From NCBI GenBank assembly GCA_017557885.1, contig JAFYXV010000007.1, positions 62,001-126,000 of the forward strand: 64,000 bases of DNA, given 5' to 3'. This DNA is from a bacterium (GTDB lineage: Bacteria > Auribacterota > UBA3054). Positions 24,130 through 30,995 of this stretch are shown here, in pieces; position 1 is the stretch's first letter, and each line of letters begins with the position of its first letter. The translations under genes were made by a program, and so were the position numbers. The notes beneath the pieces were generated by a model. The model saw nothing but the letters and a program-made list of their open reading frames with translations. It had not been told where the DNA came from and made no database searches.

Positions 24130-25824
24130 ATGAAAAATGCCATACTTGTTGGTATAGCTGCGCTTGTCTGTATTTCGGCATTCTGTGACGAATGCTGGTC
24201 GTCCGGCTTCCGCTTCGACGGAAGTGAGATCACGGAGGAAGCAATTATTTTGAAACCGACCGATCCCTTGGCCTACAGTAGCGCGCTCGCGGAAGGCGAA
24301 CCGAAGTCTCTTACCATAAACGTGGAAGACACTACGAACCCGGAAATATCGGCCAGCGTTTTCGCTGATTATTCCGAGACTGCCGTGGAAGGAACGGAAA
24401 CTTGGGATTACACAGACGAAGATTTCAAGGATTTTCCGACGGATGACACCTATCTTCTCACCGAAACGGTGACAAGCGATACTGATTCGAAAGTTCTAAA
24501 GAGAACTGTAACGATCCTGCCCGAGCCAATGGGCTTATTGCTAATTGCTTTCATCGGAGCACTAATTCTTCGCAAGCGGACCAAAAGTTTGATCGCGGTT
24601 TTGGCAATCATTACTATATGCTCTTTCAATGCCAAGGCGGACAGTTGTGTCAGTAACGTCAATTGTATGCAGATGTGGCCTTTTGACAGAAGCGTCATTA
24701 TTAACTACACCCTGACCTCCAACAGCGCCGAGCCCGTTTTCGACGTCAAGTTTTATGGATCGTTTGACAACGGCGAAACGACTTTTGACCTTGCGGAAAA
24801 AGGCACGATAACTAGGGACGGCGCAAATGGCACAATTTCCGGCACAGGTGAATTCAAAACAATCTGGACGCCGGACGAGAGCTTCTATGAGACTCACAGC
24901 GACGACATGCTGGTGAAAGTGGAAGCTAAAGAAAAGACGCCCCCTGACAGCAACACTTACATGGTAATAGACCTTTCCGGCGGAACCAACGCAACTAGTT
25001 TTGCGATAAACTATCTCGACGATGTTCCGGAAGGCGGCTGGACAGAGGAATACAAGACCACGAAGCTGGTCCTTAGGAAGGTCGAGGCAGGGAAGTTCAC
25101 CATGGGCAGCCCTGAGGACGAACGGGGAAGATACGATAACGAAGTCCAGCACGAAGTGATTTTGACAAAGGATTTTTACATCGGAGTGTTCGAAACGACG
25201 CAGAAACAGTATGAATTAATAAAAGGCGGCAATCCGGCGAATTATCAGGGAGACGCACGCCCTGTGGAATACGTTTCATACAATATGATTCGCGGAAGCG
25301 ACAAGGGTTCCGGTTGGCCAGCGAACAGCGACGTTGACTCAGATTCTTTCTTAGGCGTTCTGCGCGCCAAGACCAATCAGGCTTTCGACCTGCCCACGGA
25401 AGCGCAGTGGGAATATGCCTGCAGGGCGGGCACGACCACGGCGTTGAACAATGGAACAAATCTTATCGGTGTATATGACGACAGCAACATGAACATGCTT
25501 GGGCGCTATTGTTACAATTATACTGACGGGAAAGGCGGCTATAGCGAATATGCTCACACCACCGTCGGTTCGTATCTTCCCAACGCCTGGGGGTTGTATG
25601 ATATGCACGGAAACGTGTTGGAGTGGTGCCTGGATTGGTACCAGTCAGATCTGGGCAGCGATCCGGCCACCGATCCGAAGGGCAATACCGAAGGTCGTTA
25701 TCGCCTCCTTCGCGGCGGCAGCTACAACGCGAACGCGGCCGGTTGCCGCTCGGCGAACCGGTACTACTACGCCCCGTCGGACGGCATCGGCAGCATCGGC
25801 TTCCGCGTCCTTCTAGTTCCTTAA
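24130..25824 (+). CDS. Composite secreted protein: PEP-CTERM-like segment, internal signal-like helix, then FGE-sulfatase domain
   Basis: I place the start at the ATG preceded by GGGGAGG, giving 564 residues; an in-frame ATG five codons upstream lacks a ribosome site. A signal peptide (MKNAILVGIAALVCISAFC) leads a short beta-rich domain that ends near residue 131 in a PEP-CTERM-like tail: PEP, a hydrophobic stretch, then RKRTK. Normally such a tail ends a protein. Here it runs straight into SLIAVLAIITICSFNAKA, which looks like a new signal peptide, followed by an Ig-like beta domain and one FGE/SUMF1 unit (about 275-564) ending in cassette 3. Two genes appear to have fused in frame. An alternative is that the internal helices form a membrane hairpin. 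Confidence 0.75.
   Translation: MKNAILVGIAALVCISAFCDECWSSGFRFDGSEITEEAIILKPTDPLAYSSALAEGEPKSLTINVEDTTNPEISASVFADYSETAVEGTETWDYTDEDFKDFPTDDTYLLTETVTSDTDSKVLKRTVTILPEPMGLLLIAFIGALILRKRTKSLIAVLAIITICSFNAKADSCVSNVNCMQMWPFDRSVIINYTLTSNSAEPVFDVKFYGSFDNGETTFDLAEKGTITRDGANGTISGTGEFKTIWTPDESFYETHSDDMLVKVEAKEKTPPDSNTYMVIDLSGGTNATSFAINYLDDVPEGGWTEEYKTTKLVLRKVEAGKFTMGSPEDERGRYDNEVQHEVILTKDFYIGVFETTQKQYELIKGGNPANYQGDARPVEYVSYNMIRGSDKGSGWPANSDVDSDSFLGVLRAKTNQAFDLPTEAQWEYACRAGTTTALNNGTNLIGVYDDSNMNMLGRYCYNYTDGKGGYSEYAHTTVGSYLPNAWGLYDMHGNVLEWCLDWYQSDLGSDPATDPKGNTEGRYRLLRGGSYNANAAGCRSANRYYYAPSDGIGSIGFRVLLVP
25561..25719 (+). repeat. 159-bp block shared with 21588-21746 (copy 2)
   Basis: It has one mismatch to copy 1 by eye. 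The identity ends exactly at the first variable codon of cassette 3. Confidence 0.9.
25711..25809 (+). other. Hypervariable C-terminal cassette 3 (DGR variable-region-like)
   Basis: This cassette ends the FGE unit and lies 15 bases from the stop. The constant residues are encoded by G/C-ending codons (GCG, TCG, CGG, CCG), while nearly every position between them is NNC: TAC, TAC, TAC, GCC near 25762, then GAC, GGC, ATC, GGC, AGC, ATC near 25780. It reads like a template of AAC codons mutated at the adenines. Eleven of twelve aligned variable codons are NNY. No template repeat was found in the window. Confidence 0.5.
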
Positions 25825-25837
25825 AACGTTAGTTAAG

Positions 25838-25868
25838 CGTTTTTCTTTTTGCGAAGCAAAGAAAAACG
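25838..25868 (+). terminator. Hairpin after the 24130 gene
   Basis: CGTTTTTCTTT pairs with AAAGAAAAACG (25838-25848 with 25858-25868). It lacks a T-run after the stem, so it may only assist the following terminator. Confidence 0.45.
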
Positions 25869-25881
25869 TGCATTTGGAACG

Positions 25882-25918
25882 AAAAAAAGCGATGGCTTTT
25901 GGCCATCGCTTTTTTGTT
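25882..25918. terminator. Bidirectional terminator between convergent genes
   Basis: A-run, AAGCGATGGC/GCCATCGCTT stem, then TTTTTTG. The symmetric A- and T-runs serve both the plus-strand FGE gene and the minus-strand acyltransferase. Confidence 0.9.
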
Positions 25919-25940
25919 CGCAGATCAAGCGCACCTGCGC

Positions 25941-27104
25941 TTATTCGAACATGTGCTTCACGGAGTTGGCGTAATATTCCACCACGATGGGCTTGACGAT
26001 CTGGATCTCGTCGCCCTTGCGCTTTAATATATTCCTCAGTCTCCAGGGCATCGCCAGGTGAGGCTTAGCCAGTTTCCAGATATATCCCGCGTTGGCGTTC
26101 TGATCGACGCCGGGTATCATCTTGTAGCCGTTTTTCAAAGCCTGGTCTTTTTCCTTATCCATGCGGGCGTAAAGCTCCGTGAGTTTCAGCTTCGTGTCTT
26201 TGCCGAAGGCGTGGCAGACCAGGGAAACTGGAGTGAGGACGGTCTCTTTGATCATGGCGTTCCTGACTTTTTCTCCCAATTCGTCCAGATGCCTGAGATC
26301 TTCCATCGTTATGTAGATCGGTTCGCCGAAGGAGAACAAAACTCTTCCCCTGGCCTGCAGAAGGGCGTGCAGCTTGAAGGAATTGAGATCCTTCGCGCGG
26401 TAACGCTTGGACATTCCTTCCTTATCCTTTATTTCCTGCAGCTGATGGAAAACCTCGTCCTCCGTGACGCGCTCGTAGGTTATGCCCATGGGAAGGATGG
26501 CCATTTTGCCGTCTTCGTTGATGGCTCTCTTGGCCATGCCGAAGATGCCGTGGGCCAGCTTACCGACTTCACCGTTGTAGGAACGCCCGGCTTCCGGATA
26601 GATCAGGACCGTTTCGGATTTGCCGAAGATCTCTTCCGTCAGGTAATCGTAGAAGGTCCTCAAATAAATGATGTTTTCTTTTTTCCTGAGGTTCTCTTCC
26701 TTGATGCGCTCCCTGTCGAGGCAGATGCCCTTGACTTTTGGCAGCATGGTCTTGAAATATCCGTGAAAGAGATTTTTCCCGGCGATGGTGCAGGGGTAAT
26801 ATTCGATGGCCTTCAAGAGCACGCAGTCGATGAGAAGATAATCCAAGTGGCTCTTGTGGGTGGCGCTGATAATGACCGGAACGTTCTTGGGAATGGTCTT
26901 GAAGTTCTCGATGCCGCGCAGCATTATGTGCTTGACGCCGAGTTTGGCGATTGTCAGGATCACCCGCCTGATATGATAAGAGTACTTCTTGTCATAGTGG
27001 TGGCGGATCTCCTCCCGGAAACGAGCTTCCAGTTCCTCTTTGGAAAGATTTGATGTATCCACGGTCTTCTTAATTTTTTTGTTATATTTTACATATTCTA
27101 GCAA
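25941..27104 (-). CDS. PlsB/PlsC-type glycerolipid acyltransferase
   Basis: This 387-residue acyltransferase has the HX4D motif in ATHKSHLDYLL (about residue 82) and the second acyltransferase motif as IYPEAGRS (about 170), a variant of FxEGxRS. The AGKNLF and VKGICLDRER segments in between resemble the glycerol-3-phosphate O-acyltransferase family rather than short PlsC. It should acylate glycerol-3-phosphate or a lysophospholipid at the inner membrane face. The reading frame begins with TTG at 27102-27104 (complement); no ATG or Shine-Dalgarno sequence is better placed, so the exact start is uncertain. It converges with the FGE gene across a shared terminator. Confidence 0.8.
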   Translation of the reverse strand: MLEYVKYNKKIKKTVDTSNLSKEELEARFREEIRHHYDKKYSYHIRRVILTIAKLGVKHIMLRGIENFKTIPKNVPVIISATHKSHLDYLLIDCVLLKAIEYYPCTIAGKNLFHGYFKTMLPKVKGICLDRERIKEENLRKKENIIYLRTFYDYLTEEIFGKSETVLIYPEAGRSYNGEVGKLAHGIFGMAKRAINEDGKMAILPMGITYERVTEDEVFHQLQEIKDKEGMSKRYRAKDLNSFKLHALLQARGRVLFSFGEPIYITMEDLRHLDELGEKVRNAMIKETVLTPVSLVCHAFGKDTKLKLTELYARMDKEKDQALKNGYKMIPGVDQNANAGYIWKLAKPHLAMPWRLRNILKRKGDEIQIVKPIVVEYYANSVKHMFE

Positions 27105-27195
27105 AGTTGAGCCGTATTGTGAAATGGAGGCCCTTTTAGATTGACAAGCAGGGGATTGTTCCTCGGTTACGGTTCGCCGGGAACTCTTAAGATCC

Positions 27196-27271
27196 TGTTG
27201 ATAAGGTGTGGATTTGTTTTCAGTAAGTTTTGAAAAAACCGCCGCCGATCTGTTGATAAATTTTTGGATAA
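27196..27271. other. Cluster of four DnaA-box-like 9-mers
   Basis: In the 254-bp gap between the divergent acyltransferase and tgt there are two exact copies of TGTTGATAA (27196-27204 and 27251-27259), plus TGTGGATTT (27207-27215) and TTTGGATAA (27263-27271). On the minus strand these read TTATCAACA twice, AAATCCACA and TTATCCAAA, close to the TTATNCACA DnaA box and all in one orientation. The rest of the gap shows nothing else I can name. Confidence 0.35.
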
Positions 27272-27345
27272 TCTTTGGAAAGCTTGTAAAGAAACGGTGA
27301 ACAAATGATCTCGTTTCACGGCCCTGAAACAGCGGCCGTTTTTTG

Positions 27346-27351
27346 TATAAT
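27346..27351 (+). promoter_or_regulatory. -10 box of tgt, probably leaderless transcript
   Basis: TATAAT ends seven bases before the tgt ATG at 27359. CTGAAA (27324-27329) is a weak -35 at 16 bases. No Shine-Dalgarno sequence fits between the expected start site and the ATG. Confidence 0.6.
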
Positions 27352-27358
27352 AAATAAT

Positions 27359-28519
27359 ATGAATTTTAAGTTGGAACATAAGGACAGCGGCTCTCTGGCC
27401 AGGGCCGGGATAGTCAGGACCGCCCACGGGACCTTCACCACGCCGCGCTTCATGCCGGTGGGGACGAGAGGCTGCGTCAAGGCTATGCCTCACTCCGAAT
27501 TGGAGGCTTTGGGAGCCGACATAATCCTGGGCAACACTTACCATCTTATGACCCGCCCGGGCAAGGAGCTTGTCGCCTCCATGGGAGGCTTGCACAAGTT
27601 CATCTCCTGGAAAAGGTCCATTCTGACTGACAGCGGCGGCTTCCAGGTTTACAGCCTTGCGGCTTTGCGGGACATCACGGACGAGGGCGTGACTTTCAAG
27701 AGCCATGTGGACGGTCAGAAGATGTTTCTGGGCCCCAGGGAATCCATGGCCGTGCAGCAGGCCCTGGGCTCGGATATCGCTATGGCCTTCGACGAATGTC
27801 CTCCGGCTCTCTCGGAAAGGAAGGCAATCGAGAAAGCCGTCAACCGGACTTTAAGATGGGCTAAGATCTGCTATGAGGACAACAGGGCTTTCAACGCTCT
27901 GCCTCACGAGGAAGGCCTTGACGATTCCGTCCCGCGCCAGCAGCTTTTCGCCATAGTGCAGGGAGGAGTTCTGGACGACGAGAGAATCCGCTGCCTGGAA
28001 GGATTGCTTCCTTATGATTTTCCCGGTTTCGCCATCGGCGGCCTGGCGGTGGGGGAGCCGACCGAGGAAATGTACAGAGTGTGCGAACTGCTTTGCTCCT
28101 CGCATATGCCAAGCGAGAAGCCCCGCTATCTCATGGGCGTGGGAACGCCGGAGGATCTTGTTATGTGCGTAATGCGCGGCGTGGACATGTTCGACTGCGT
28201 CATGCCCACCAGGAACGCCAGGAACGGCACGGCTTTCACATCCAGGGGCAACGTCCCGGTCAAGGCCGGGCGTTTCGCGAAAGACGAAAGGCCTCTTGAG
28301 GAAGGCTGTCCCTGCCCGGTCTGCCAACGCTTCACAAGGGGATATCTGAGGCATCTTTTCAACGTGGGCGAATCTTTGGCCGGCCATTACCTGACGGTCC
28401 ACAACCTTTATTTTTACCTGGATCTTATGCGGAAAATGCGGGAAGCCATCTTGGAAGACCGCACGACGGAGTTCGCCTCCGCATTTTTAAGTTTGAGGCG
28501 CAGCGGAGAAAATGAGTAA
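27359..28519 (+). CDS. tgt: tRNA-guanine transglycosylase
   Basis: This protein has about 386 residues and replaces guanine 34 with preQ1 in GUN-anticodon tRNAs. The start is set at the ATG encoding MNFKLEHKDSG, because an in-frame upstream ATG at 27305 would add 18 residues reading through the promoter. The nucleophile region LTDSGGFQVYSLAAL and the acid FDCVMPTRNARNG are present, and the zinc site is the CPCPVCQRFTRGYLRHLF region near the C-terminus. It pairs functionally with queH at the left edge. SmpB overlaps its end by eight bases. Confidence 0.94.
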   Translation: MNFKLEHKDSGSLARAGIVRTAHGTFTTPRFMPVGTRGCVKAMPHSELEALGADIILGNTYHLMTRPGKELVASMGGLHKFISWKRSILTDSGGFQVYSLAALRDITDEGVTFKSHVDGQKMFLGPRESMAVQQALGSDIAMAFDECPPALSERKAIEKAVNRTLRWAKICYEDNRAFNALPHEEGLDDSVPRQQLFAIVQGGVLDDERIRCLEGLLPYDFPGFAIGGLAVGEPTEEMYRVCELLCSSHMPSEKPRYLMGVGTPEDLVMCVMRGVDMFDCVMPTRNARNGTAFTSRGNVPVKAGRFAKDERPLEEGCPCPVCQRFTRGYLRHLFNVGESLAGHYLTVHNLYFYLDLMRKMREAILEDRTTEFASAFLSLRRSGENE

Positions 28520-28994
28520 GAAAGAAGAAAAAAACGCCTCCCCGGTCCTCGTGGAAAACAGGAAGGCAAGATTCAACTACCACATCCTTGAAACGGTGGA
28601 GGCGGGCTTGGCGCTGGTGGGAACGGAAATAAAATCCCTGAGAGCGCACCAGGCCAACATCCAGGAGGCTTACTGCCGCCCCATCGACGGGGAAATGTAC
28701 CTTGTCGGCGCCAAGATCAACGAGTACGACAAGGGCAACCGCTTCAATCACGATCCGGAAAGGAAGAGAAAACTGCTCCTGCACCGCCAGGAGATCTTGA
28801 GATTGTCGAAAAAAATAGAATGCAAGGGGCTCACGCTCATTCCCTTGAAATTGTATTTGAAAAAAGGCAAGGTCAAGGTCGCCGTGGCCCTCTGCGAAGG
28901 CAAGCACACTTACGACAAGAGCGAGTCCCTGAAGGAAAAAGCCAAGAAGCGGGAGGACGAGATCGCTTTCGCCAAAAACACGCGGCGTCAGTGA
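28512..28994 (+). CDS. smpB: SsrA-binding protein SmpB
   Basis: This 160-residue small basic protein binds tmRNA and brings it to stalled ribosomes. The family sequences NRKARFNYHILETVEAGLALVGTEIKSLR near the start, and the lysine-rich C-terminal tail (KKREDEIAF then RR), which enters the ribosomal mRNA channel, are present. It overlaps tgt, so it is translated from the same message. No tmRNA gene was recognised in this window. Confidence 0.95.
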   Translation: MSKKEEKNASPVLVENRKARFNYHILETVEAGLALVGTEIKSLRAHQANIQEAYCRPIDGEMYLVGAKINEYDKGNRFNHDPERKRKLLLHRQEILRLSKKIECKGLTLIPLKLYLKKGKVKVAVALCEGKHTYDKSESLKEKAKKREDEIAFAKNTRRQ

Positions 28995-29005
28995 TAATGT
29001 TTTGA

Positions 29006-29011
29006 TATAAT
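29006..29011 (+). promoter_or_regulatory. -10 box upstream of hisD
   Basis: TATAAT 31 bases before the hisD ATG, with no clear -35. The leader is AT-rich and lacks a Shine-Dalgarno sequence. No attenuator-like histidine peptide was seen. Confidence 0.5.
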
Positions 29012-29042
29012 GACAGATAATAATTTTCTAATTTAAGCTCAA

Positions 29043-30323
29043 ATGAAGATCATCGAAAGCAAAGAAGCTCTGGAAGAAGTATTGAAGAGCCGCAGGAACG
29101 AGCGGCCGAGCTCCAGGCTTGTGGAGATCGTCAGCTCCATTATAAAAAACGTCTCCAAAGGGGGGGATGCGGCGGTCTGCGATTACACCAGGCAGTTTGA
29201 CAAATGCGAACTCAGCCCCAGCAAGCTGAAAGTTTCCAAGCGCGAGATAGAGAACGCCAAATGCCCGCCGGAATTGGAAAAGGCCATCAAAAACTCCGCG
29301 GAGGGCATCAGATCTTTCCATGAGAAGCAGCTTCGGACGCCCTGGAAAGCGGAGGGCCCCTTCGGAGGCAATTTCGGAGAGATCTACCGCCCGGTGAGAA
29401 GAGCCGGCATCTATGTGCCGGCCGGCACAGCGCCTCTTGTCTCCAGCGTTTTGATGAGCGTTATTCCCGCCCAGGTGGCGGGGGTAAAAAGCATTTGCGT
29501 GGCCACTCCCTGCAGCGAGGAGGGCAAGGTCAATCCCGGCATTCTGGCGGCCTGCAAAATTTTGGGCATCTACGAACTTTACCGCGGGCACGGCCCCTCT
29601 TTGGTCGCGGCAATGTGTCTGGGAACCAGGGCCATTGAAAAAGTCGATGTGATCGCCGGCCCCGGCAGCGCAGCCGTGACGGAAATGAAGCGTCAGCTTT
29701 TCGGTTGCGTGAACGTCGATCTTATCGCCGGCCCGAGCGAAAGCCTTATCATCGCGGACGAGAGCGCAAACGCGCGTTTCGTGGCGGCGGATATTCTTTC
29801 CCAGGCCGAGCATCACGGCAGCTCGACTTACATAATCACGACTTCGAAGAAATTCGCGGAAGCGGTGGCGAAGGAGATCGGAAGCCTGACCGCCAAGGAA
29901 CTTCAGGGCGCCGTGGAGCCCGCCGGCTTGGAGCGATTGAATATCCTTTGCGTGAAGGATCTCAAGGAAGCCGCCAGGATCTCCAACCTGATCGCTCCCG
30001 AGCATCTTCAGATAATGACTGCCGACGACGACAAAGTTCTTGCTTTGATCTCCAACGCCGGCGCGGTCTTCCTGGGCGAATGGACGCCGGTGCCCATGGG
30101 CGATTTCGCCTTCGGGCCGAGCCACGTATTGCCCACCGGCGCCGCGGCCGCTTTTATGAGCGGGCTTTCCACCGCCACGTTTTTGAAGCGCATGAGCGTC
30201 ATGAAGGCCGATAAAGCGGCCTTCGGCAAAATGTCCGAGACTATGGAAGTCTTTTCCCGCTACGAGCAGCTGCCTGCCCACGGTTTCACCTCCAGAGTCC
30301 GCAAGGAAAAAAACAACAGTTAA
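29043..30323 (+). CDS. hisD: Histidinol dehydrogenase
   Basis: This 426-residue zinc enzyme oxidises histidinol to histidine in two NAD-dependent steps. Diagnostic segments are GIYVPAGTAPLVSSVLM, VDVIAGPGSAAVTEMKRQ, IAGPSESLI, and LSQAEHHGSSTYIIT with the catalytic and metal-binding His pair near residue 260, and the late HGFTSRVRK. No other his gene is adjacent, so the pathway is dispersed. def follows after 15 bases in the same direction. Confidence 0.95.
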   Translation: MKIIESKEALEEVLKSRRNERPSSRLVEIVSSIIKNVSKGGDAAVCDYTRQFDKCELSPSKLKVSKREIENAKCPPELEKAIKNSAEGIRSFHEKQLRTPWKAEGPFGGNFGEIYRPVRRAGIYVPAGTAPLVSSVLMSVIPAQVAGVKSICVATPCSEEGKVNPGILAACKILGIYELYRGHGPSLVAAMCLGTRAIEKVDVIAGPGSAAVTEMKRQLFGCVNVDLIAGPSESLIIADESANARFVAADILSQAEHHGSSTYIITTSKKFAEAVAKEIGSLTAKELQGAVEPAGLERLNILCVKDLKEAARISNLIAPEHLQIMTADDDKVLALISNAGAVFLGEWTPVPMGDFAFGPSHVLPTGAAAAFMSGLSTATFLKRMSVMKADKAAFGKMSETMEVFSRYEQLPAHGFTSRVRKEKNNS

Positions 30324-30338
30324 AATTTTCGCTTCCCT

Positions 30339-30830
30339 ATGAAACTTGAGATCCTGAAAGAAGGCGACGAGCGCCTGAGAGTCATCTGCAAGAAAGTGGA
30401 CAAGGTAACGCCGCGCATCAAGAAGCTTGTTGCCGACATGATCGAGACCATGTACGCCAAGAACGGCGTGGGCTTAGCCGCTCCTCAAATTGGGAGCGAC
30501 CTGAGGATCATCGTCTTCGATCCCAGGACCACCAGACGCAAACATCCCATGGTGCTCATCAATCCTGAGCTTTCGGAATTGAGCGGGGAAATCAGGGGCG
30601 ACGAAGGCTGCCTCAGTTGTCCGGGATTGTGGGGCGAAGTGACGAGAAGCGCCCATGTGAAAGCTACAGGACTCAATGAAAAAGGCGAGGAAGTCGTGAT
30701 AGAATCCGACGGCGGAGTCCTGAGCGTAGTCTTGCAGCACGAAACGGATCACCTGGACGGGATTCTTTTCCTTGACAGGCTCGATCCCAGTCAGCAGCTC
30801 AGGGTGATGAAGGAGAGGGAAGAATTATGA
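30339..30830 (+). CDS. def: Peptide deformylase
   Basis: This 163-residue metalloenzyme removes the N-formyl group from nascent proteins. Motif 1 is GVGLAAPQIG (about residue 44), motif 2 EGCLSCPG carries the metal-binding Cys, and motif 3 QHETDHLDG carries the two metal-binding His and the catalytic Glu (about residue 134). The stop lies one base from the minus-strand tRNA-Val. Confidence 0.95.
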   Translation: MKLEILKEGDERLRVICKKVDKVTPRIKKLVADMIETMYAKNGVGLAAPQIGSDLRIIVFDPRTTRRKHPMVLINPELSELSGEIRGDEGCLSCPGLWGEVTRSAHVKATGLNEKGEEVVIESDGGVLSVVLQHETDHLDGILFLDRLDPSQQLRVMKEREEL

Positions 30831-30831
30831 A

Positions 30832-30908
30832 TGGTGGGCGTTACTGGACTCGAACCAGTGACTTCTACCTTGTAAGGGTAGCGCTCTAACCAACTGAGCT
30901 AAACGCCC
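30832..30908 (-). tRNA. tRNA-Val (anticodon TAC)
   Basis: On the minus strand, acceptor GGGCGTT pairs with AACGCCC, followed by discriminator A and an encoded CCA (30832-30834). The D-arm is GCTC...GAGC, the anticodon arm is CTACC-CTTACAA-GGTAG giving TAC, and the T-arm is ACTGG-TTCGAGT-CCAGT. All stems pair. Confidence 0.95.
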
Positions 30909-30995
30909 ACATAAAACGCCAAAGATTCTACTAAAAGAGCGCTTTTTTTGTCAAACGAAAATTAATAAAAAACAAAATAAATTTTAAGGAGAATT

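Noticed and set aside
19413-25824. FGE proteins as true formylglycine-generating (sulfatase-activating) enzymes
   Set aside because: No sulfatase gene is nearby, the proteins are secreted with tandem units, and the paired catalytic cysteines are not evident; the fold is also widely used for binding.
26058-27053. A 331-codon plus-strand open frame
   Set aside because: Antisense to the acyltransferase, whose HX4D and PEAGR motifs fix the coding strand as minus.
27305-27358. Upstream extension of tgt to the ATG at 27305
   Set aside because: The extra 18 residues are read through the promoter -10 box and do not belong to the family; MNFKLEHKD is the normal start region.
29028-30281. A 417-codon minus-strand open frame
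   Set aside because: Antisense shadow of hisD, whose motifs are complete on the plus strand.
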